Source: an uncultured Bacteroidales bacterium
Lineage (GTDB): Bacteria > Bacteroidota > Bacteroidia > Bacteroidales > UBA932
Length of the DNA: 64,000 bases
Direction of reading: 5' to 3'
Assembly: GCA_905234795.1 (NCBI GenBank)
Contig: CAJOIQ010000011.1
Span: 29,898 to 93,897 of the forward strand
Position numbers and translations under genes: made by a program. This document shows, one piece after another, positions 52,603 to 62,267 of the stretch (positions are counted from its first letter, which is position 1; each line of letters starts with the position of its first letter). The notes beneath the pieces were generated by a model that did no database searches, was not told where the DNA came from, and saw nothing but the letters and a program-made list of their open reading frames with translations.

Positions 52603-53315
52603 TATTGTATCGATTCCAGTTTTTCAAGTACTTTGGCATAGGCCGGGATCACGTCTCCCAGGTCCAGGCGGAAACGGTCTTTGTCCAGCCGCTCGCCGGT
52701 TTCCATCTCCCACATGCGGCAGGTGTCGGGGCTGATTTCGTCGGAGATGATAATCTCTCCGGTATCGGAGGCGCGGCCGAATTCAAACTTGACATCCACC
52801 AGTTCGATGCCGGCCTTTTCCATGAGCTCCGTAAGCAGTTTTCCGGCGCGTTTGGCAATGGAGAACATGGTCTCCAGGTCCTCATAGGAAGCCAGGCCCA
52901 GGGCTACGGCCTGGTCGCTGTTCACCAGCGGGTCTCCCAGTTCGTCGTTGTTGTAGCACAGGTCTACGATGGTGTTGCCCGGTTTGTAGCCGTCTTCCAC
53001 ACCCAGTTTGGAAGCCAGGGTGCCGCACATGCGGTTGTGCACCACCACCTCCAGCTGGATGAGCTCGATCTTGCGGCACAGCTGTTCCCGGTCGTCCACC
53101 AGCTCGATGAAGTGAGTGGGGATGCCGCAGCTGTTCAGATATCCCAGGAGCAAGGCCGATATTTTGTTGCTGTACATGCCTTTGCGTACCAGGCGGGCGC
53201 GCTTGACGTTGTTGTAGGCCACGGTCACATCCGTGTAATGGAAGATGACCTGGTGGGGATTGTCGGTGGCGTATACTCTTTTTTCGGTGCCTTCAAAGAG
53301 GAGTTCTTTTTTCAT
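52602..53315 (-). CDS. purC: SAICAR synthetase, short form
   Basis: 237-aa protein of the short (E. coli-like) PurC group, which joins aspartate to CAIR. The two signatures are present: LVDVKFEFG and IISDEISPDTCR, also KDRFRLDLGDV. Two usually conserved sites differ: EGKAK near the N terminus reads EGTEK, and the VVRN motif reads VVHN. A second, long-type SAICAR synthetase is encoded at 57681-58625, so this one may be divergent in activity. It overlaps purL by 4 nt and purF by 1 nt. Confidence 0.88.
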   Translation of the reverse strand: MKKELLFEGTEKRVYATDNPHQVIFHYTDVTVAYNNVKRARLVRKGMYSNKISALLLGYLNSCGIPTHFIELVDDREQLCRKIELIQLEVVVHNRMCGTLASKLGVEDGYKPGNTIVDLCYNNDELGDPLVNSDQAVALGLASYEDLETMFSIAKRAGKLLTELMEKAGIELVDVKFEFGRASDTGEIIISDEISPDTCRMWEMETGERLDKDRFRLDLGDVIPAYAKVLEKLESIQ

Positions 53316-56300
53316 CGGTCTTTTCTGAAATAATGTACGGCGTTATCGAACAGGGGTTGACGGCAGTTGCCGCTGATATTCTTGTAAAGGTTGTCCTCGA
53401 ACCGCTCGGAGTGTCCCATCTTGCCCAGGATGTGGCCGTCGGGGCTCAGGATGCCCTCGATGTCGTAATAAGAACCGTTGGGATTGTCCAGATAGCGGAA
53501 GGCTACCTGGCCTTTGGCAAAGAGCTCCTCGGCCAGATTCCGGTTCACTACGAACTTGCCCTCGCCATGGCTGAAGGCGATGCTGTGCACTTCTCCCAGC
53601 TGCATGCCGGAAAGCCAGGGGGAGTTCAGCGAGGTCACCTGGGTGCGGGCGATGAGGGAGATGTGACGGTTGATGTCGTTGCGGAACAGGGTAGGGGAAT
53701 CGGGGGTAACGCTGCCGGCTTTTCCGTACGGCAGCAGGCCGCTCTTGACCAGGGCCTGGAAGCCGTTGCAGATGCCCAGGATGAGGCCTCCGCGCTGCTG
53801 CAGGCGGCCGATGGCGGCGCTCACCGCGGCGTTGCAAATGACGCTGGCGATGAATTTGCCGCTGCCGTCGGGCTCGTCACCGGAAGAGAAGCCGCCGCAG
53901 AAAGCCAGGATGTGGGCCTGGTCGATGCGGGCCGACAATTCATCGATGGAACGCAGGACGTCTTGGCCGGTGAGGTTGCGGAATACAAAGGGACGCACCT
54001 CGGCCCCGGCTTTGCGGAATGCCTTGGCGGTGTCGTAGTCGCAGTTACTGCCCGGGAAAATGGGAAGGCATACCACCGGATGCGCCACAGGAGCTCCCGG
54101 ATAAATGTCATTCCGAGCCTGTCGAGGAATCTCATTGTCATTCCGAGCTTGTCGAGGGCTCTCCACCCTGGGCGGAAATACCTTCCAGTAGCGCCCCTCA
54201 TAGGCCTCTTCCAGGGCCTCCAGGGCCATGGTGACGCCGTTGATGCAAATGCCGTCGGTCGTCACTTCTCCCAGCAGGGTAGCGCCTTCCAGGGATTCGG
54301 TGGCTTCCACCACCACGGAACCGTAGCCCAGGGAGAAGAGCTGTTCCTCCGGCAGGTTCACTTTCACGCCCAGGCCATTGCCCAGGGCCATTTTCACCAG
54401 GGCTTCGGCCACGCCGCCGTAGCTCAGGGACCAGGCCGACACCACCTTTCCGGCGGCTATCTGCACGCCCAGCCAGTTCCAGTTGGCCTTGAGCTGGTCC
54501 GTATCGGGCATATAATCGGGCAGCGGGGTATGCTGCAACAGGTAAATCTTGTTTCCGGCCTTCTTGAATTCCGGGGAAATCACTTTGCGGGCGTCCACGG
54601 TGGTGATGCCGAAGGCCACCAGGGTGGGCGGCACGTGGATGTGCTCGAAGGTGCCGCTCATGGAATCCTTTCCGCCGATGGAGGGCAGTCCCAGGGCTTC
54701 CTGCATCTTGACGGTACCCAGCAGGGCGGCCAGCGGCTTGCCCCAGGTATGGGGCTCGGACGTCATGCGCTGGAAGTACTCCTGGTAGGAGAAGCGCATG
54801 CGGGACCAGTCGGCACCGCTGCAAGCTACCTTGGTGCAGGCTTCCACCACGGCATAAGCGGCGCTGTGATAAGGGCTCCAGAGGGCCAGGTCCGGGTTAT
54901 AGCCGAAGGCCATGACGCTGGCGGTGTCGGTGTAGCCGTCCACCGGCAGTTTCTGTACGGAAACCTGGGTTTCGGTGGCCTGGCGTGCGCCGCCGTAAGG
55001 CATGAGCACGGTGGACCGGCCGATGGTGGAGTCGAACATCTCCACCAGTCCCTTCTGGGACGCCACGTTGGGGGAAGACATTACGGACAGCAGTTTTGCC
55101 TGCAGCGTGTTGCCCACAGGCTGCTGCACAAAGGGGTTGCGGTTTTCCACGGCGCCGATGGCGGCCTTGGCGAAGTGCGGGGCGCCGGCGCTGTCGATGA
55201 ATTCACGGGAGAGGTCGCACACTTTCTGTCCGTGGAAGAACATGCGCATGCGTCCGGTGCCGGTAACATCGGCCACATGGGTTACCTCTATATTGTCGGC
55301 GGCGCACAGCGCCTTGAAAGAATCTGCGGATGCGGCTTCCACTACCACGGCCATGCGCTCCTGGGATTCGCTGATGGCCAGTTCGGTGGCGTTGAGGCCG
55401 GCGTATTTCACGGGGACGCGGTCCAGGTAGATGTCCAGCCCGGGGGCCAGTTCTCCGATGGCTACGCTCACACCGCCGGCGCCGAAGTCGTTGGATTTCT
55501 TGATGAGGCGGGTGACTTCCTTGCGGCGGAACAGGCGCTGAAGCTGGCGCTCCTGAGGGGCGTTACCCTTCTGAACCTCGCTGCCGCAGGTCTCCAGGGA
55601 GGCTTCGGTGTGCTGTTTGGAGGATCCGGTGGCTCCGCCGATGCCGTCACGACCTGTGCGGCCGCCCAGTAGCAGGATCACGTCTCCCGGGGCGGGAGAT
55701 TCCCGGCGTACGGCCGACGCCTTCACGGCACCCACCACGGCGCCAATCTCCATGCGCTTGGCGGTATATCCTGCCGAATAGATTTCGCGCACGTGCGTGG
55801 TGGCCAGGCCGATCTGGTTGCCATAGCTGGAATAACCCTCGGCCGCCTTGTGGGAAATCATGCGCTGGGGCAGTTTCCCGGGGATGGTGTCGGCCACCTT
55901 GGCGGTGATGTCTCCGGCCCCCGTCACGCGCATGGCCTGGTAAACGTAGGCACGGCCGGAGAGCGGGTCACGGATGGCTCCTCCCAGGCAGGTGGCGGCG
56001 CCGCCGAAGGGTTCAATCTCGGTGGGATGGTTATGGGTCTCGTTCTTGAACTGCAGCAGCCACTGTTCGTCCTTTCCGTCCACGTTGACGGTGACAAAGA
56101 CGCTGCAGGCGTTGTTTTCCTCGCTCTGCTCCAGGTCCTCCAGCAGACCCTTGGATTTGAGGTATCGTGCGCCGATGGTGGCCAGCTCCATCAGGCACAG
56201 GGGTTTGGCTTCCCGGCCCAGGGACTTGCGCATGCGGGTCACCAGGGAAAGGCTGGCCTCGATATCGTCCTTGATGAAGGAATCGTCCACGCGGATATCC

Positions 56301-56989
56301 TCCAGAGTAGAGGTGAAGGTGGTGTGGCGGCAATGGTCGCTCCAGTAGGTGTCCAGGATGCGGAGCTCGGTTTCCCCGGGATTTCGGCCTTCCTGACGGA
56401 AGTATTTCACCACTTCCCGGAGGTCGTCCTCGTTCATGGCCAGCCCGTGGCTCTTGCAGAAGCCGGAGAAATCCTTTTCCTCCATCTGGATGAAACCGGC
56501 GAGGTCTTCCAGGGGCTTCACATCGGCCTGGTCCTGGAGGGAGAGGATGTCCATATCCTTGCGGCGGCACTCTACAGGGTTGATGAAGTAGGCGGCGATG
56601 CGGTCAATCACCTGGCCGGGTACGTCGGTGTCAAAAACAAGCAGGCGGGCACTTTTGATGCGGATGTCGGCATCGGGTTCAATGAGGTGCACGCAGTCCT
56701 CGGCCGACGAGGCTCGCTGGTCGAACTGCCCGGGGAGGAATTCTACGGCCAGGTACTTGCTTCCGGCGGGGTATTCGTCCGTTACCAGGTCCGTAGCCTT
56801 TTCTCCGAATACGCTGTATCGGCATTTCTCCACCAGGGAGGGGGAGAAGCCGAAGAGGTCGTAGACGTTGACCAGCCTCAGGCTCCCCAGGGACAGTCCC
56901 AGGTTTTCATTGAAATCCTTGAGCAGGCTGGCGGCCTCTACGCGGAAGGCTTCCCGCTTTTCTACAAACAGTCGTCTTGCTTGTTCCAT
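53312..56989 (-). CDS. purL: FGAM synthetase (PurL, large form), with in-frame tandem repeat
   Basis: About 1225-aa enzyme of the Firmicutes/Bacteroides PurL type. N-terminal PurS-like and linker regions, two synthetase halves (ETHNHPTEIEPFGGAATCLGG; later GGKDSMSGTFEHI), and a C-terminal class I glutaminase with GSNCDYD, nucleophile Cys in GICNGFQAL and the His/Glu of MGHSERFE, so its ammonia supply is intact. Between the synthetase and glutaminase parts the protein reads SPRQARNDNEIPRQARND, translated from two tandem 30-nt repeats (54106-54165). The ATG at 56989 is preferred to one at 57010 that lies in a hairpin. First gene after the purE terminator. Confidence 0.94.
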   Translation of the reverse strand: MEQARRLFVEKREAFRVEAASLLKDFNENLGLSLGSLRLVNVYDLFGFSPSLVEKCRYSVFGEKATDLVTDEYPAGSKYLAVEFLPGQFDQRASSAEDCVHLIEPDADIRIKSARLLVFDTDVPGQVIDRIAAYFINPVECRRKDMDILSLQDQADVKPLEDLAGFIQMEEKDFSGFCKSHGLAMNEDDLREVVKYFRQEGRNPGETELRILDTYWSDHCRHTTFTSTLEDIRVDDSFIKDDIEASLSLVTRMRKSLGREAKPLCLMELATIGARYLKSKGLLEDLEQSEENNACSVFVTVNVDGKDEQWLLQFKNETHNHPTEIEPFGGAATCLGGAIRDPLSGRAYVYQAMRVTGAGDITAKVADTIPGKLPQRMISHKAAEGYSSYGNQIGLATTHVREIYSAGYTAKRMEIGAVVGAVKASAVRRESPAPGDVILLLGGRTGRDGIGGATGSSKQHTEASLETCGSEVQKGNAPQERQLQRLFRRKEVTRLIKKSNDFGAGGVSVAIGELAPGLDIYLDRVPVKYAGLNATELAISESQERMAVVVEAASADSFKALCAADNIEVTHVADVTGTGRMRMFFHGQKVCDLSREFIDSAGAPHFAKAAIGAVENRNPFVQQPVGNTLQAKLLSVMSSPNVASQKGLVEMFDSTIGRSTVLMPYGGARQATETQVSVQKLPVDGYTDTASVMAFGYNPDLALWSPYHSAAYAVVEACTKVACSGADWSRMRFSYQEYFQRMTSEPHTWGKPLAALLGTVKMQEALGLPSIGGKDSMSGTFEHIHVPPTLVAFGITTVDARKVISPEFKKAGNKIYLLQHTPLPDYMPDTDQLKANWNWLGVQIAAGKVVSAWSLSYGGVAEALVKMALGNGLGVKVNLPEEQLFSLGYGSVVVEATESLEGATLLGEVTTDGICINGVTMALEALEEAYEGRYWKVFPPRVESPRQARNDNEIPRQARNDIYPGAPVAHPVVCLPIFPGSNCDYDTAKAFRKAGAEVRPFVFRNLTGQDVLRSIDELSARIDQAHILAFCGGFSSGDEPDGSGKFIASVICNAAVSAAIGRLQQRGGLILGICNGFQALVKSGLLPYGKAGSVTPDSPTLFRNDINRHISLIARTQVTSLNSPWLSGMQLGEVHSIAFSHGEGKFVVNRNLAEELFAKGQVAFRYLDNPNGSYYDIEGILSPDGHILGKMGHSERFEDNLYKNISGNCRQPLFDNAVHYFRKDR
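54106..54165. repeat. tandem 30-nt repeat inside purL
   Basis: Two direct copies, 54106-54135 and 54136-54165, each starting TGTCATTCCGAGC and continuing TGTCGAGG; 24 of 30 positions agree. In frame with purL, each adds ten residues in the interdomain linker. The sequence type (reverse reading PRQARND) is a dispersed repeat common in Bacteroidota metagenomes. Confidence 0.75.
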
Positions 56990-56994
56990 CCTAT

Positions 56995-57032
56995 AAAAAA
57001 GTTTGCCCACCAGCGCGCAAACGTGGTGGGCA
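56995..57032 (-). terminator. intrinsic terminator or attenuator between purE and purL
   Basis: On the minus strand TGCCCACCA (57032-57024) pairs with TGGTGGGCA (57012-57004), then AAC and six T residues (57000-56995). It lies only 6 nt after the purE stop and directly before the purL ATG. Confidence 0.65.
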
Positions 57033-57037
57033 GTATA

Positions 57038-57505
57038 TTATATAACGGTATTCAGTACTTTGTCGCTCTGGTCCTTGCGGAACTGCTGGAGTTTGGCAGC
57101 CAGGGCATTATCGTTCAGGGCCAGTATGGAGACCGCAAACAGGGCGGCATTCTTGGCACCGTCAATGGCCATGGTGGCCACGGGAATGCCGGAGGGCATC
57201 TGGACGATGGACAGGAGGGAGTCCATGCCGTTAAGCGCCTTGGATTTTACCGGGATCCCAATGACGGGGAGGGTGGTGAGGGCGGCGATGACTCCGGGGA
57301 GGTGGGCGGCCCCGCCGGCGCCGGCGATGACAATCTCACAGCCTTTGTCCGGGAGGGAAGCCACATATTCGGCCAGCGGACCAGGGTTGCGGTGTGCGCT
57401 GAGCACGCGTTTTTCGTAAGGGATGCCGAAGTCTTCCAGCGTAGTGCAGCACGGGGACATTACGTCCCAGTCGCTGGCGCTGCCCATGATAATCGCTACC
57501 TTCAT
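57038..57505 (-). CDS. purE: N5-carboxyaminoimidazole ribonucleotide mutase
   Basis: 155-aa enzyme moving the carboxyl group of N5-CAIR to give CAIR. GSASDWDVM and the SAHRNP loop (36-41), AGAGGAAHLPGVIAALT and GMDSLLSIVQMPSGIPVAT are typical of class I PurE, which needs PurK; no purK gene is in the window. The start at 57505 (MKVAIIMGSAS) matches the family. Transcribed from a good promoter and followed at once by a hairpin terminator before purL. Confidence 0.95.
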   Translation of the reverse strand: MKVAIIMGSASDWDVMSPCCTTLEDFGIPYEKRVLSAHRNPGPLAEYVASLPDKGCEIVIAGAGGAAHLPGVIAALTTLPVIGIPVKSKALNGMDSLLSIVQMPSGIPVATMAIDGAKNAALFAVSILALNDNALAAKLQQFRKDQSDKVLNTVI

Positions 57506-57538
57506 TGTAAGAGAGATTATACCTACTAAAACAAGTTG

Positions 57539-57569
57539 CAAAGCTACAACGAATCCTTGACACTTACAA
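57539..57569 (-). promoter_or_regulatory. promoter of purE
   Basis: On the minus strand TTG (57569-57567), 20 nt, TAGCTTTG (57546-57539), about 33 nt before the ATG. The -33 region reads TTGTAAG, as at metY. Confidence 0.65.
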
Positions 57570-57629
57570 GATTTGCCTTTGAATAATTTGTCAACACGGG
57601 CATGTTAATAAAGAAATTTAAGAAAAGGC

Positions 57630-57660
57630 TTGCACATGAAGCTTTTGGGTTATAACTTTG
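57630..57660 (+). promoter_or_regulatory. promoter of purC-purB
   Basis: TTG (57630-57632), 20 nt, TAACTTTG (57653-57660), 20 nt before the ATG at 57681. Divergent from purE. Confidence 0.65.
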
Positions 57661-57680
57661 CGCATAACTCTCTATTTCCC

Positions 57681-58625
57681 ATGAAAGCAGTTGTAAAAAC
57701 CAACTTCCGTCTTCCCGGTCAGGAATCAAAATACACGGGAAAAGTCCGCGACGTATATACCCTTGACAACGGTTACCTGGTAATGGTGGCTACAGACCGT
57801 ATCTCGGCCTTCGACGTTGTCCTTCCTGAGGGCATTCCCTACAAGGGACAGGTGCTCAACCAGATTGCCGCCCAGTTCCTGGACCTTACCCGGGACATCC
57901 TGCCCAACTGGAAGGTGGCGGTGGTGGATCCGATGGTCACCATCGGCCTGCTTTGCGAGCCCTACAAGGTAGAAATGGTGGTGCGCGGATATCTGGCCGG
58001 TCATGCCTGGCGTGAGTACAAGGCCGGCAACCGCACGCTTTGCGGAGTAACGCTTCCCGATGGGCTCAAGGAGAACCAGAAGCTGCCGCATCCCATCATC
58101 ACCCCCACCACCAAGGCGGCCGAGGGACACGACGAAGACATCAGCAGGGAGGAAATCATCGCCCGCTGCATTGTGCCGGCCGATGAATACGAGCAGCTGG
58201 AGAAATACACCCTGGCCCTGTTCCAGCGGGGAACGGAAATCGCCGCCAAGAAAGGCCTCATCCTGGTAGATACCAAATATGAGTTCGGCAAGCGGGACGG
58301 CAGGATTGTCCTGATGGACGAGATCCACACGCCCGATTCCTCCCGGTATTTCTATGCCGAGGGTTACCAGGAGCGCCTGGCCAAAGGCGAGCACCAGAAA
58401 CAGCTGTCCAAGGAGTTTGTGCGCGAATGGCTGATGGCCGGAGGCTTCCAGGGAAAGGAAGGACAGAAGGTTCCGGAGATGACCCCGGAAGTGGTCAGCG
58501 GCATCACCGACCGCTACATAGAGCTTTACAACAAGCTGAGCGACGCTCCTTTCCAGCGTACGGAATGCGAGGACGTCACCGCCCGTATCGAGAAGAATAT
58601 CCTGAACTTCCTCAAAACCTGCTAA
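57681..58625 (+). CDS. purC: SAICAR synthetase, long form
   Basis: 314-aa phosphoribosylaminoimidazole-succinocarboxamide synthase of the type usual in Bacteroidota. It has [32 protein letters not shown] N terminus (GKVRDVY keeps the ATP-site lysine), [29 protein letters not shown] and [14 protein letters not shown]. All expected sites are kept, so this is likely the main enzyme of the step. purB follows after 3 nt. The start at 57681 fits the promoter at 57630-57660. Confidence 0.94.
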   Translation: MKAVVKTNFRLPGQESKYTGKVRDVYTLDNGYLVMVATDRISAFDVVLPEGIPYKGQVLNQIAAQFLDLTRDILPNWKVAVVDPMVTIGLLCEPYKVEMVVRGYLAGHAWREYKAGNRTLCGVTLPDGLKENQKLPHPIITPTTKAAEGHDEDISREEIIARCIVPADEYEQLEKYTLALFQRGTEIAAKKGLILVDTKYEFGKRDGRIVLMDEIHTPDSSRYFYAEGYQERLAKGEHQKQLSKEFVREWLMAGGFQGKEGQKVPEMTPEVVSGITDRYIELYNKLSDAPFQRTECEDVTARIEKNILNFLKTC

Positions 58626-58628
58626 GTC

Positions 58629-59921
58629 ATGATCGAGCGCTACTCAAGGAAAGTGATGCGGGACGTCTGGACCGAGGAAAACAAGTTCGGAGCATACCTG
58701 GAGGTGGAAATCCTCTCCTGCGAAGCCTGGAGCAAGCTGGGCGTCATTCCGGCCGAAGACGTGGAGAAGATCCGCGCCAACGCCCGTTTCGATGTGTCCC
58801 GTATCCAGGAGATTGAACAGCAGACCCGCCACGACGTAGTGGCCTTCACCCGTGCCGTGAGCGAGAGCCTGGGTCCCGAGCGCAAGTGGGTCCACTATGG
58901 CCTCACCTCCACCGACGTGGTGGATACCGCCAACGGTTACCTGCTCAAGCAGGCCAACGCCATTCTCCTCAAGGACCTGGAGGAATTCCAGGAAGTGCTG
59001 CGCCGCCGTGCCGTGGAGTTCAAGGCCACGCCCTGCATCGGCCGCACGCACGGCATCCATGCCGATATCACCTGCTTCGGCCTCAAATGGGCGCTTTGGT
59101 ACGAGGAAATGAAGCGCAACATCGAGCGCTTCAAATATGCCGCCGCCGGCGTGGAGGCCGGAAAGATGAGCGGTGCCGTGGGCAACTTCGCCAACATTCC
59201 GCCGTTTATCCAGGACTATGTGTGCGGGAAACTCGGCATCCAGAGTGCCGCCATTTCCACCCAGGTGCTGCAGCGGGACCGCCACGCCTGCTATGTGGGC
59301 GCCCTGGCCCTGGTGGCCGCCACCCTGGAGCAGATGGCCTTCGAGGTGCGCAATCTGCAGCGCACGGAGGTCCGCGAGGTGGAGGAAGCCTTCGGCAAGG
59401 GCCAGAAAGGCTCCAGCGCCATGCCTCATAAGCGCAATCCCATCTCCAGCGAGAATATATGCGGGTGCGCGCGCGTCATGCGCGGTTATATGGCTACGGC
59501 CTATGAGAATGTGGCCCTGTGGCACGAGCGTGACATATCCCATTCCTCTACGGAACGCATTGTCCTGCCCGACGCCACGGAACTGCTGGACTACATGCTC
59601 ACGCGTTTCAAAGGCATTCTGGAGAACCTGGTGGTGTATCCGGAGAACATGCTCTCCAACATTTACCGCACCCGCGGGGTCATCTTTGCCCAGCGCGTAA
59701 TGAATGCCCTCATTGCCAAGGGCCTCTCCCGTGAGCAGGCCTACGACACCGTGCAGCCCATCGCCATGGAGGCCTGGACCCAGAACAAGGACTACAAGAC
59801 CCTGCTGGAAGCATCGGCCGATGTGACAAAGAAATTGTCCAAGGAGGAGCTGGACAATTGCTTCACCTTGGACTATTACTTCAAGAACGTGGAGGAAATC
59901 TTCTCCCGCGTGGGAATTTAG
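58629..59921 (+). CDS. purB: adenylosuccinate lyase
   Basis: 430-aa fumarase-superfamily enzyme that releases fumarate from SAICAR and from adenylosuccinate, so it serves both the IMP and AMP steps. [25 protein letters not shown] with the catalytic His, and the signature [17 protein letters not shown] with the catalytic Ser loop are present. Co-transcribed with the long purC; its 3' end overlaps the purA 3' end by 4 nt, tail to tail. Confidence 0.96.
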   Translation: MIERYSRKVMRDVWTEENKFGAYLEVEILSCEAWSKLGVIPAEDVEKIRANARFDVSRIQEIEQQTRHDVVAFTRAVSESLGPERKWVHYGLTSTDVVDTANGYLLKQANAILLKDLEEFQEVLRRRAVEFKATPCIGRTHGIHADITCFGLKWALWYEEMKRNIERFKYAAAGVEAGKMSGAVGNFANIPPFIQDYVCGKLGIQSAAISTQVLQRDRHACYVGALALVAATLEQMAFEVRNLQRTEVREVEEAFGKGQKGSSAMPHKRNPISSENICGCARVMRGYMATAYENVALWHERDISHSSTERIVLPDATELLDYMLTRFKGILENLVVYPENMLSNIYRTRGVIFAQRVMNALIAKGLSREQAYDTVQPIAMEAWTQNKDYKTLLEASADVTKKLSKEELDNCFTLDYYFKNVEEIFSRVGI

Positions 59922-61189
59922 CGTACTACCGTGGCGTCGCGGTCGGGACCTACGGAAACGATCTTGATTTTCACGCCGGTCTCTTTCTCAATAAAGGCAA
60001 TATACTGCTTGAAAGCTTCGGGGAAGTCCTCAAAGCGGCGCAGTGCGCTCAGGGGAGTCTTCCAGCCGGGGAACTCCTTGTACACGGGCGTCACGTTGGC
60101 GCCGCCGTCGTAGGGGAAGTCCTCGATAATCCGGTCTCCCTCTTTGTAGGCCACGGCCACCTTGATGGTGTCGAAGCCGTCCATGACGTCGGACTTCATC
60201 ATGATGAGGTCTGTGACGCCGTTCATCATCACCGCATACTTGAGGGCTACCATGTCCAGCCAGCCGGTGCGGCGGGGACGGCCCGTGGTGGCACCGAATT
60301 CGTGGCCGATCTGGCGCAGGCGCTCTCCGTCCTGGTCAAAGAGTTCGGTAGGGAAGGGACCGCTGCCCACGCGGGTGCAGTAGGCTTTGAAGATGCCGTA
60401 GACCTTGCCCACGCGGGAAGGGGCGATGCCCAGACCCGTGCACACGCCGGCGGTAAGGGTGTTGGAGGAAGTGACGAAGGGATAGGTGCCGAAGTCGATG
60501 TCCAGCAGGGAACCCTGTGCACCCTCGGCCAGGATGGGTGTGCCCTGGTCCAGCAGATGGTTTACGTAGACCTCGGTGTCTATGAAGGGGAAGCGTTTGA
60601 GGGCCTCCACGGCTGCCATCCACTGTTTCTCGTACTCCGTGATGTCGTACTGGAAGTCGTACTGGGCCAGCAGGCCGAAGTGTTTCTGCTTGAGGGCGTT
60701 GTATTTGTCAAGGAAATCCGGGGAAAGGATGTCTCCGAAGCGGAGGCCGTTGCGGCCGGTCTTGTCCATATAGGTGGGGCCGATGCCCTTGAGGGTGGAG
60801 CCGATTTTGGACTTGCCCTTGGCGGCCTCGCTGGCGGCATCCAGCATACGGTGCGTGGGAAGGATGAGATGGGCGCGTTTGGAGATGACGATTTTGCCGG
60901 TGACGTCTCCCACCATTTTTTCTATGGCGGTAATCTCTTCCATAAGGATGACAGGGTCCACCACTACGCCGTTGCCGATGACGTTCACCGTTCCCTGGCG
61001 GAAAATGCCGGAAGGAACCGTGTGCAGCACAAAGCTGTCTCCGTCAAAAACCAGCGAGTGGCCGGCATTGGGGCCGCCCTGGAAACGGGCCACCACTTTG
61101 TAGGACGGTGTGAGTACGTCCACTACCTTGCCTTTACCCTCGTCCCCCCACTGGAGGCCGAGCACAACATCTAACTTTTTCTTTTCCAT
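59918..61189 (-). CDS. purA: adenylosuccinate synthetase
   Basis: 423-aa GTP-dependent enzyme joining IMP and aspartate on the way to AMP. P-loop [11 protein letters not shown] at residues 11-21, [22 protein letters not shown] [16 protein letters not shown], and [22 protein letters not shown]. The start at 61189 was chosen because it gives the standard N terminus and the -7 box TAAATTTG (61221-61214) lies upstream of it. Confidence 0.96.
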   Translation of the reverse strand: MEKKKLDVVLGLQWGDEGKGKVVDVLTPSYKVVARFQGGPNAGHSLVFDGDSFVLHTVPSGIFRQGTVNVIGNGVVVDPVILMEEITAIEKMVGDVTGKIVISKRAHLILPTHRMLDAASEAAKGKSKIGSTLKGIGPTYMDKTGRNGLRFGDILSPDFLDKYNALKQKHFGLLAQYDFQYDITEYEKQWMAAVEALKRFPFIDTEVYVNHLLDQGTPILAEGAQGSLLDIDFGTYPFVTSSNTLTAGVCTGLGIAPSRVGKVYGIFKAYCTRVGSGPFPTELFDQDGERLRQIGHEFGATTGRPRRTGWLDMVALKYAVMMNGVTDLIMMKSDVMDGFDTIKVAVAYKEGDRIIEDFPYDGGANVTPVYKEFPGWKTPLSALRRFEDFPEAFKQYIAFIEKETGVKIKIVSVGPDRDATVVR

Positions 61190-61213
61190 GATAAATACAC
61201 TACAGGATGTGTA

Positions 61214-61242
61214 CAAATTTAGTGAAAAAAAGCGTATCTTTG
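61214..61242. promoter_or_regulatory. divergent -7 boxes for purA and the DUF6249 gene
   Basis: TAAATTTG on the minus strand (61221-61214) for purA and TATCTTTG on the plus strand (61235-61242). The plus gene starts at 61346, giving a leader of about 100 nt that contains the GCCGGG/CCCCGG-like stretch near 61270-61310 but no clear riboswitch. Confidence 0.45.
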
Positions 61243-61345
61243 AAATAAAGTGATTTTTTTCCCAACCTTTTGGCCGGGTTTTGCGTTATCCTTGTGAAAC
61301 CGCCCCGGAAAAGGGGAAAAGTTAAACAACTTAAGTATTGATACA

Positions 61346-61780
61346 ATGGAAAACATCTTAATTCCGCTTGGTATTTGTGTAGTGCTGCCTGTTCTCGTCG
61401 TGTGGATTGTCGCCCGTACCCGCAAGAACGAGACAGACCGTAAGGCCGAGGTTATGCTCAAAGCCATCGAGGCAGGTGCAACCGTGGATATGAACCAGTT
61501 CAACACGGAGAAAAAGGCCCCCAAGACCATCAAGCAGGATTTGCTGGAAAAGCTGAATGGTGCATGCATCACGTTCTTGATGGGAATTGCCTTCATCGCG
61601 CTTTTCGTGTGGAACGAATACGGCTCCGGCGTTCCCAGAGGTTTCTTCTTTGCGGACATGATGCCTGTGGCAGGTGTAGTGATGATGGCAGTGGGCGTGG
61701 GCCTGTTCATTTCCTACTTTGCGGGCAAGAAGATGCTGGCCAGGGAGATCGAGGCCGAGGAAAAGAAGCTTTCCGAATAA
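61346..61780 (+). CDS. small membrane protein (DUF6249-like)
   Basis: 144-aa protein with an N-terminal transmembrane helix (NILIPLGICVVLPVLVVWIV), a basic cytoplasmic loop (RTRKNETDRKAEVMLKAIEAG) and two more helices (about 73-90 and 103-125), ending in a charged tail. This pattern fits a family often found beside ECF sigma genes in Bacteroidota. The sigma gene starts 10 nt after its stop, so it is probably part of the same operon. Function unknown. Confidence 0.75.
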   Translation: MENILIPLGICVVLPVLVVWIVARTRKNETDRKAEVMLKAIEAGATVDMNQFNTEKKAPKTIKQDLLEKLNGACITFLMGIAFIALFVWNEYGSGVPRGFFFADMMPVAGVVMMAVGVGLFISYFAGKKMLAREIEAEEKKLSE

Positions 61781-61790
61781 AAGTGAGGCC

Positions 61791-62267
61791 ATGACCCGGG
61801 ACCGGTTTATCTCCGAAGTGAGGGCGTGTCAGGGACCGCTGCGGCGGTTCCAGGCATCGCTGTGCGGAGATTCCGCCCTGGCCGATGACATTGCGCAGGA
61901 AGCCCTGGTGCGGGCCTATGTGAGCAGCGGCCGGTTTATCGGCAACTTCAAGGCCTGGATCTTCAAGATTGCCTATAATTGCTTTATCGACAACCTGCGT
62001 CGCATTCCCGCCCCGGCGGTGGACCTGGATGCTCCGGCGGCCCAGCACGTGGCCGATGGCAGCGCCTCCGATGCCTCCTTCCAGCACGAGGAACTGCGCC
62101 GTGCCCTGGCCCTGATTCCGGAAAAGGAGCGCACCGCCATCGTCCTGCACTATTTCGAGGACCTTCCGGTAAAGGAAATCGCCGCCATCATGCAGGCCCC
62201 TGCGGGAACGGTCAAATATTATCTTTCGGTGGGAAGGGACCACCTCAAACAGCACATTCGCCTATGA
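61791..62267 (+). CDS. ECF-type RNA polymerase sigma factor
   Basis: 158-aa sigma-70 family factor. Region 2 covers about 10-70 (DDIAQEALVRAYVSSGRF, AWIFKIAYNCFIDNLRR) and region 4 about 100-155 (ALIPEKERTAIVLHYFEDLP, VKEIAAIMQAPAGTVKYYLS). There is no region 3, as usual for ECF factors. The start at 61791 gives the expected N terminus. It overlaps the next gene by 4 nt (ATGA), which suggests the next protein is its control partner. Confidence 0.9.
   Translation: MTRDRFISEVRACQGPLRRFQASLCGDSALADDIAQEALVRAYVSSGRFIGNFKAWIFKIAYNCFIDNLRRIPAPAVDLDAPAAQHVADGSASDASFQHEELRRALALIPEKERTAIVLHYFEDLPVKEIAAIMQAPAGTVKYYLSVGRDHLKQHIRL

Noticed and set aside
54106..54165. CRISPR-like direct repeats
   Set aside because: Two adjacent 30-mers without spacers, inside purL and in frame; no cas genes.
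57506..57680. Purine riboswitch in the purE/purC divergent region
   Set aside because: Leaders are only about 14-30 nt after the -7 boxes, too short for an aptamer, and no purine-aptamer core was seen.
61243..61345. Riboswitch in the leader of the DUF6249 gene
   Set aside because: Only a weak CCCAACC/GGCCGGG stem is visible; no known aptamer motif.
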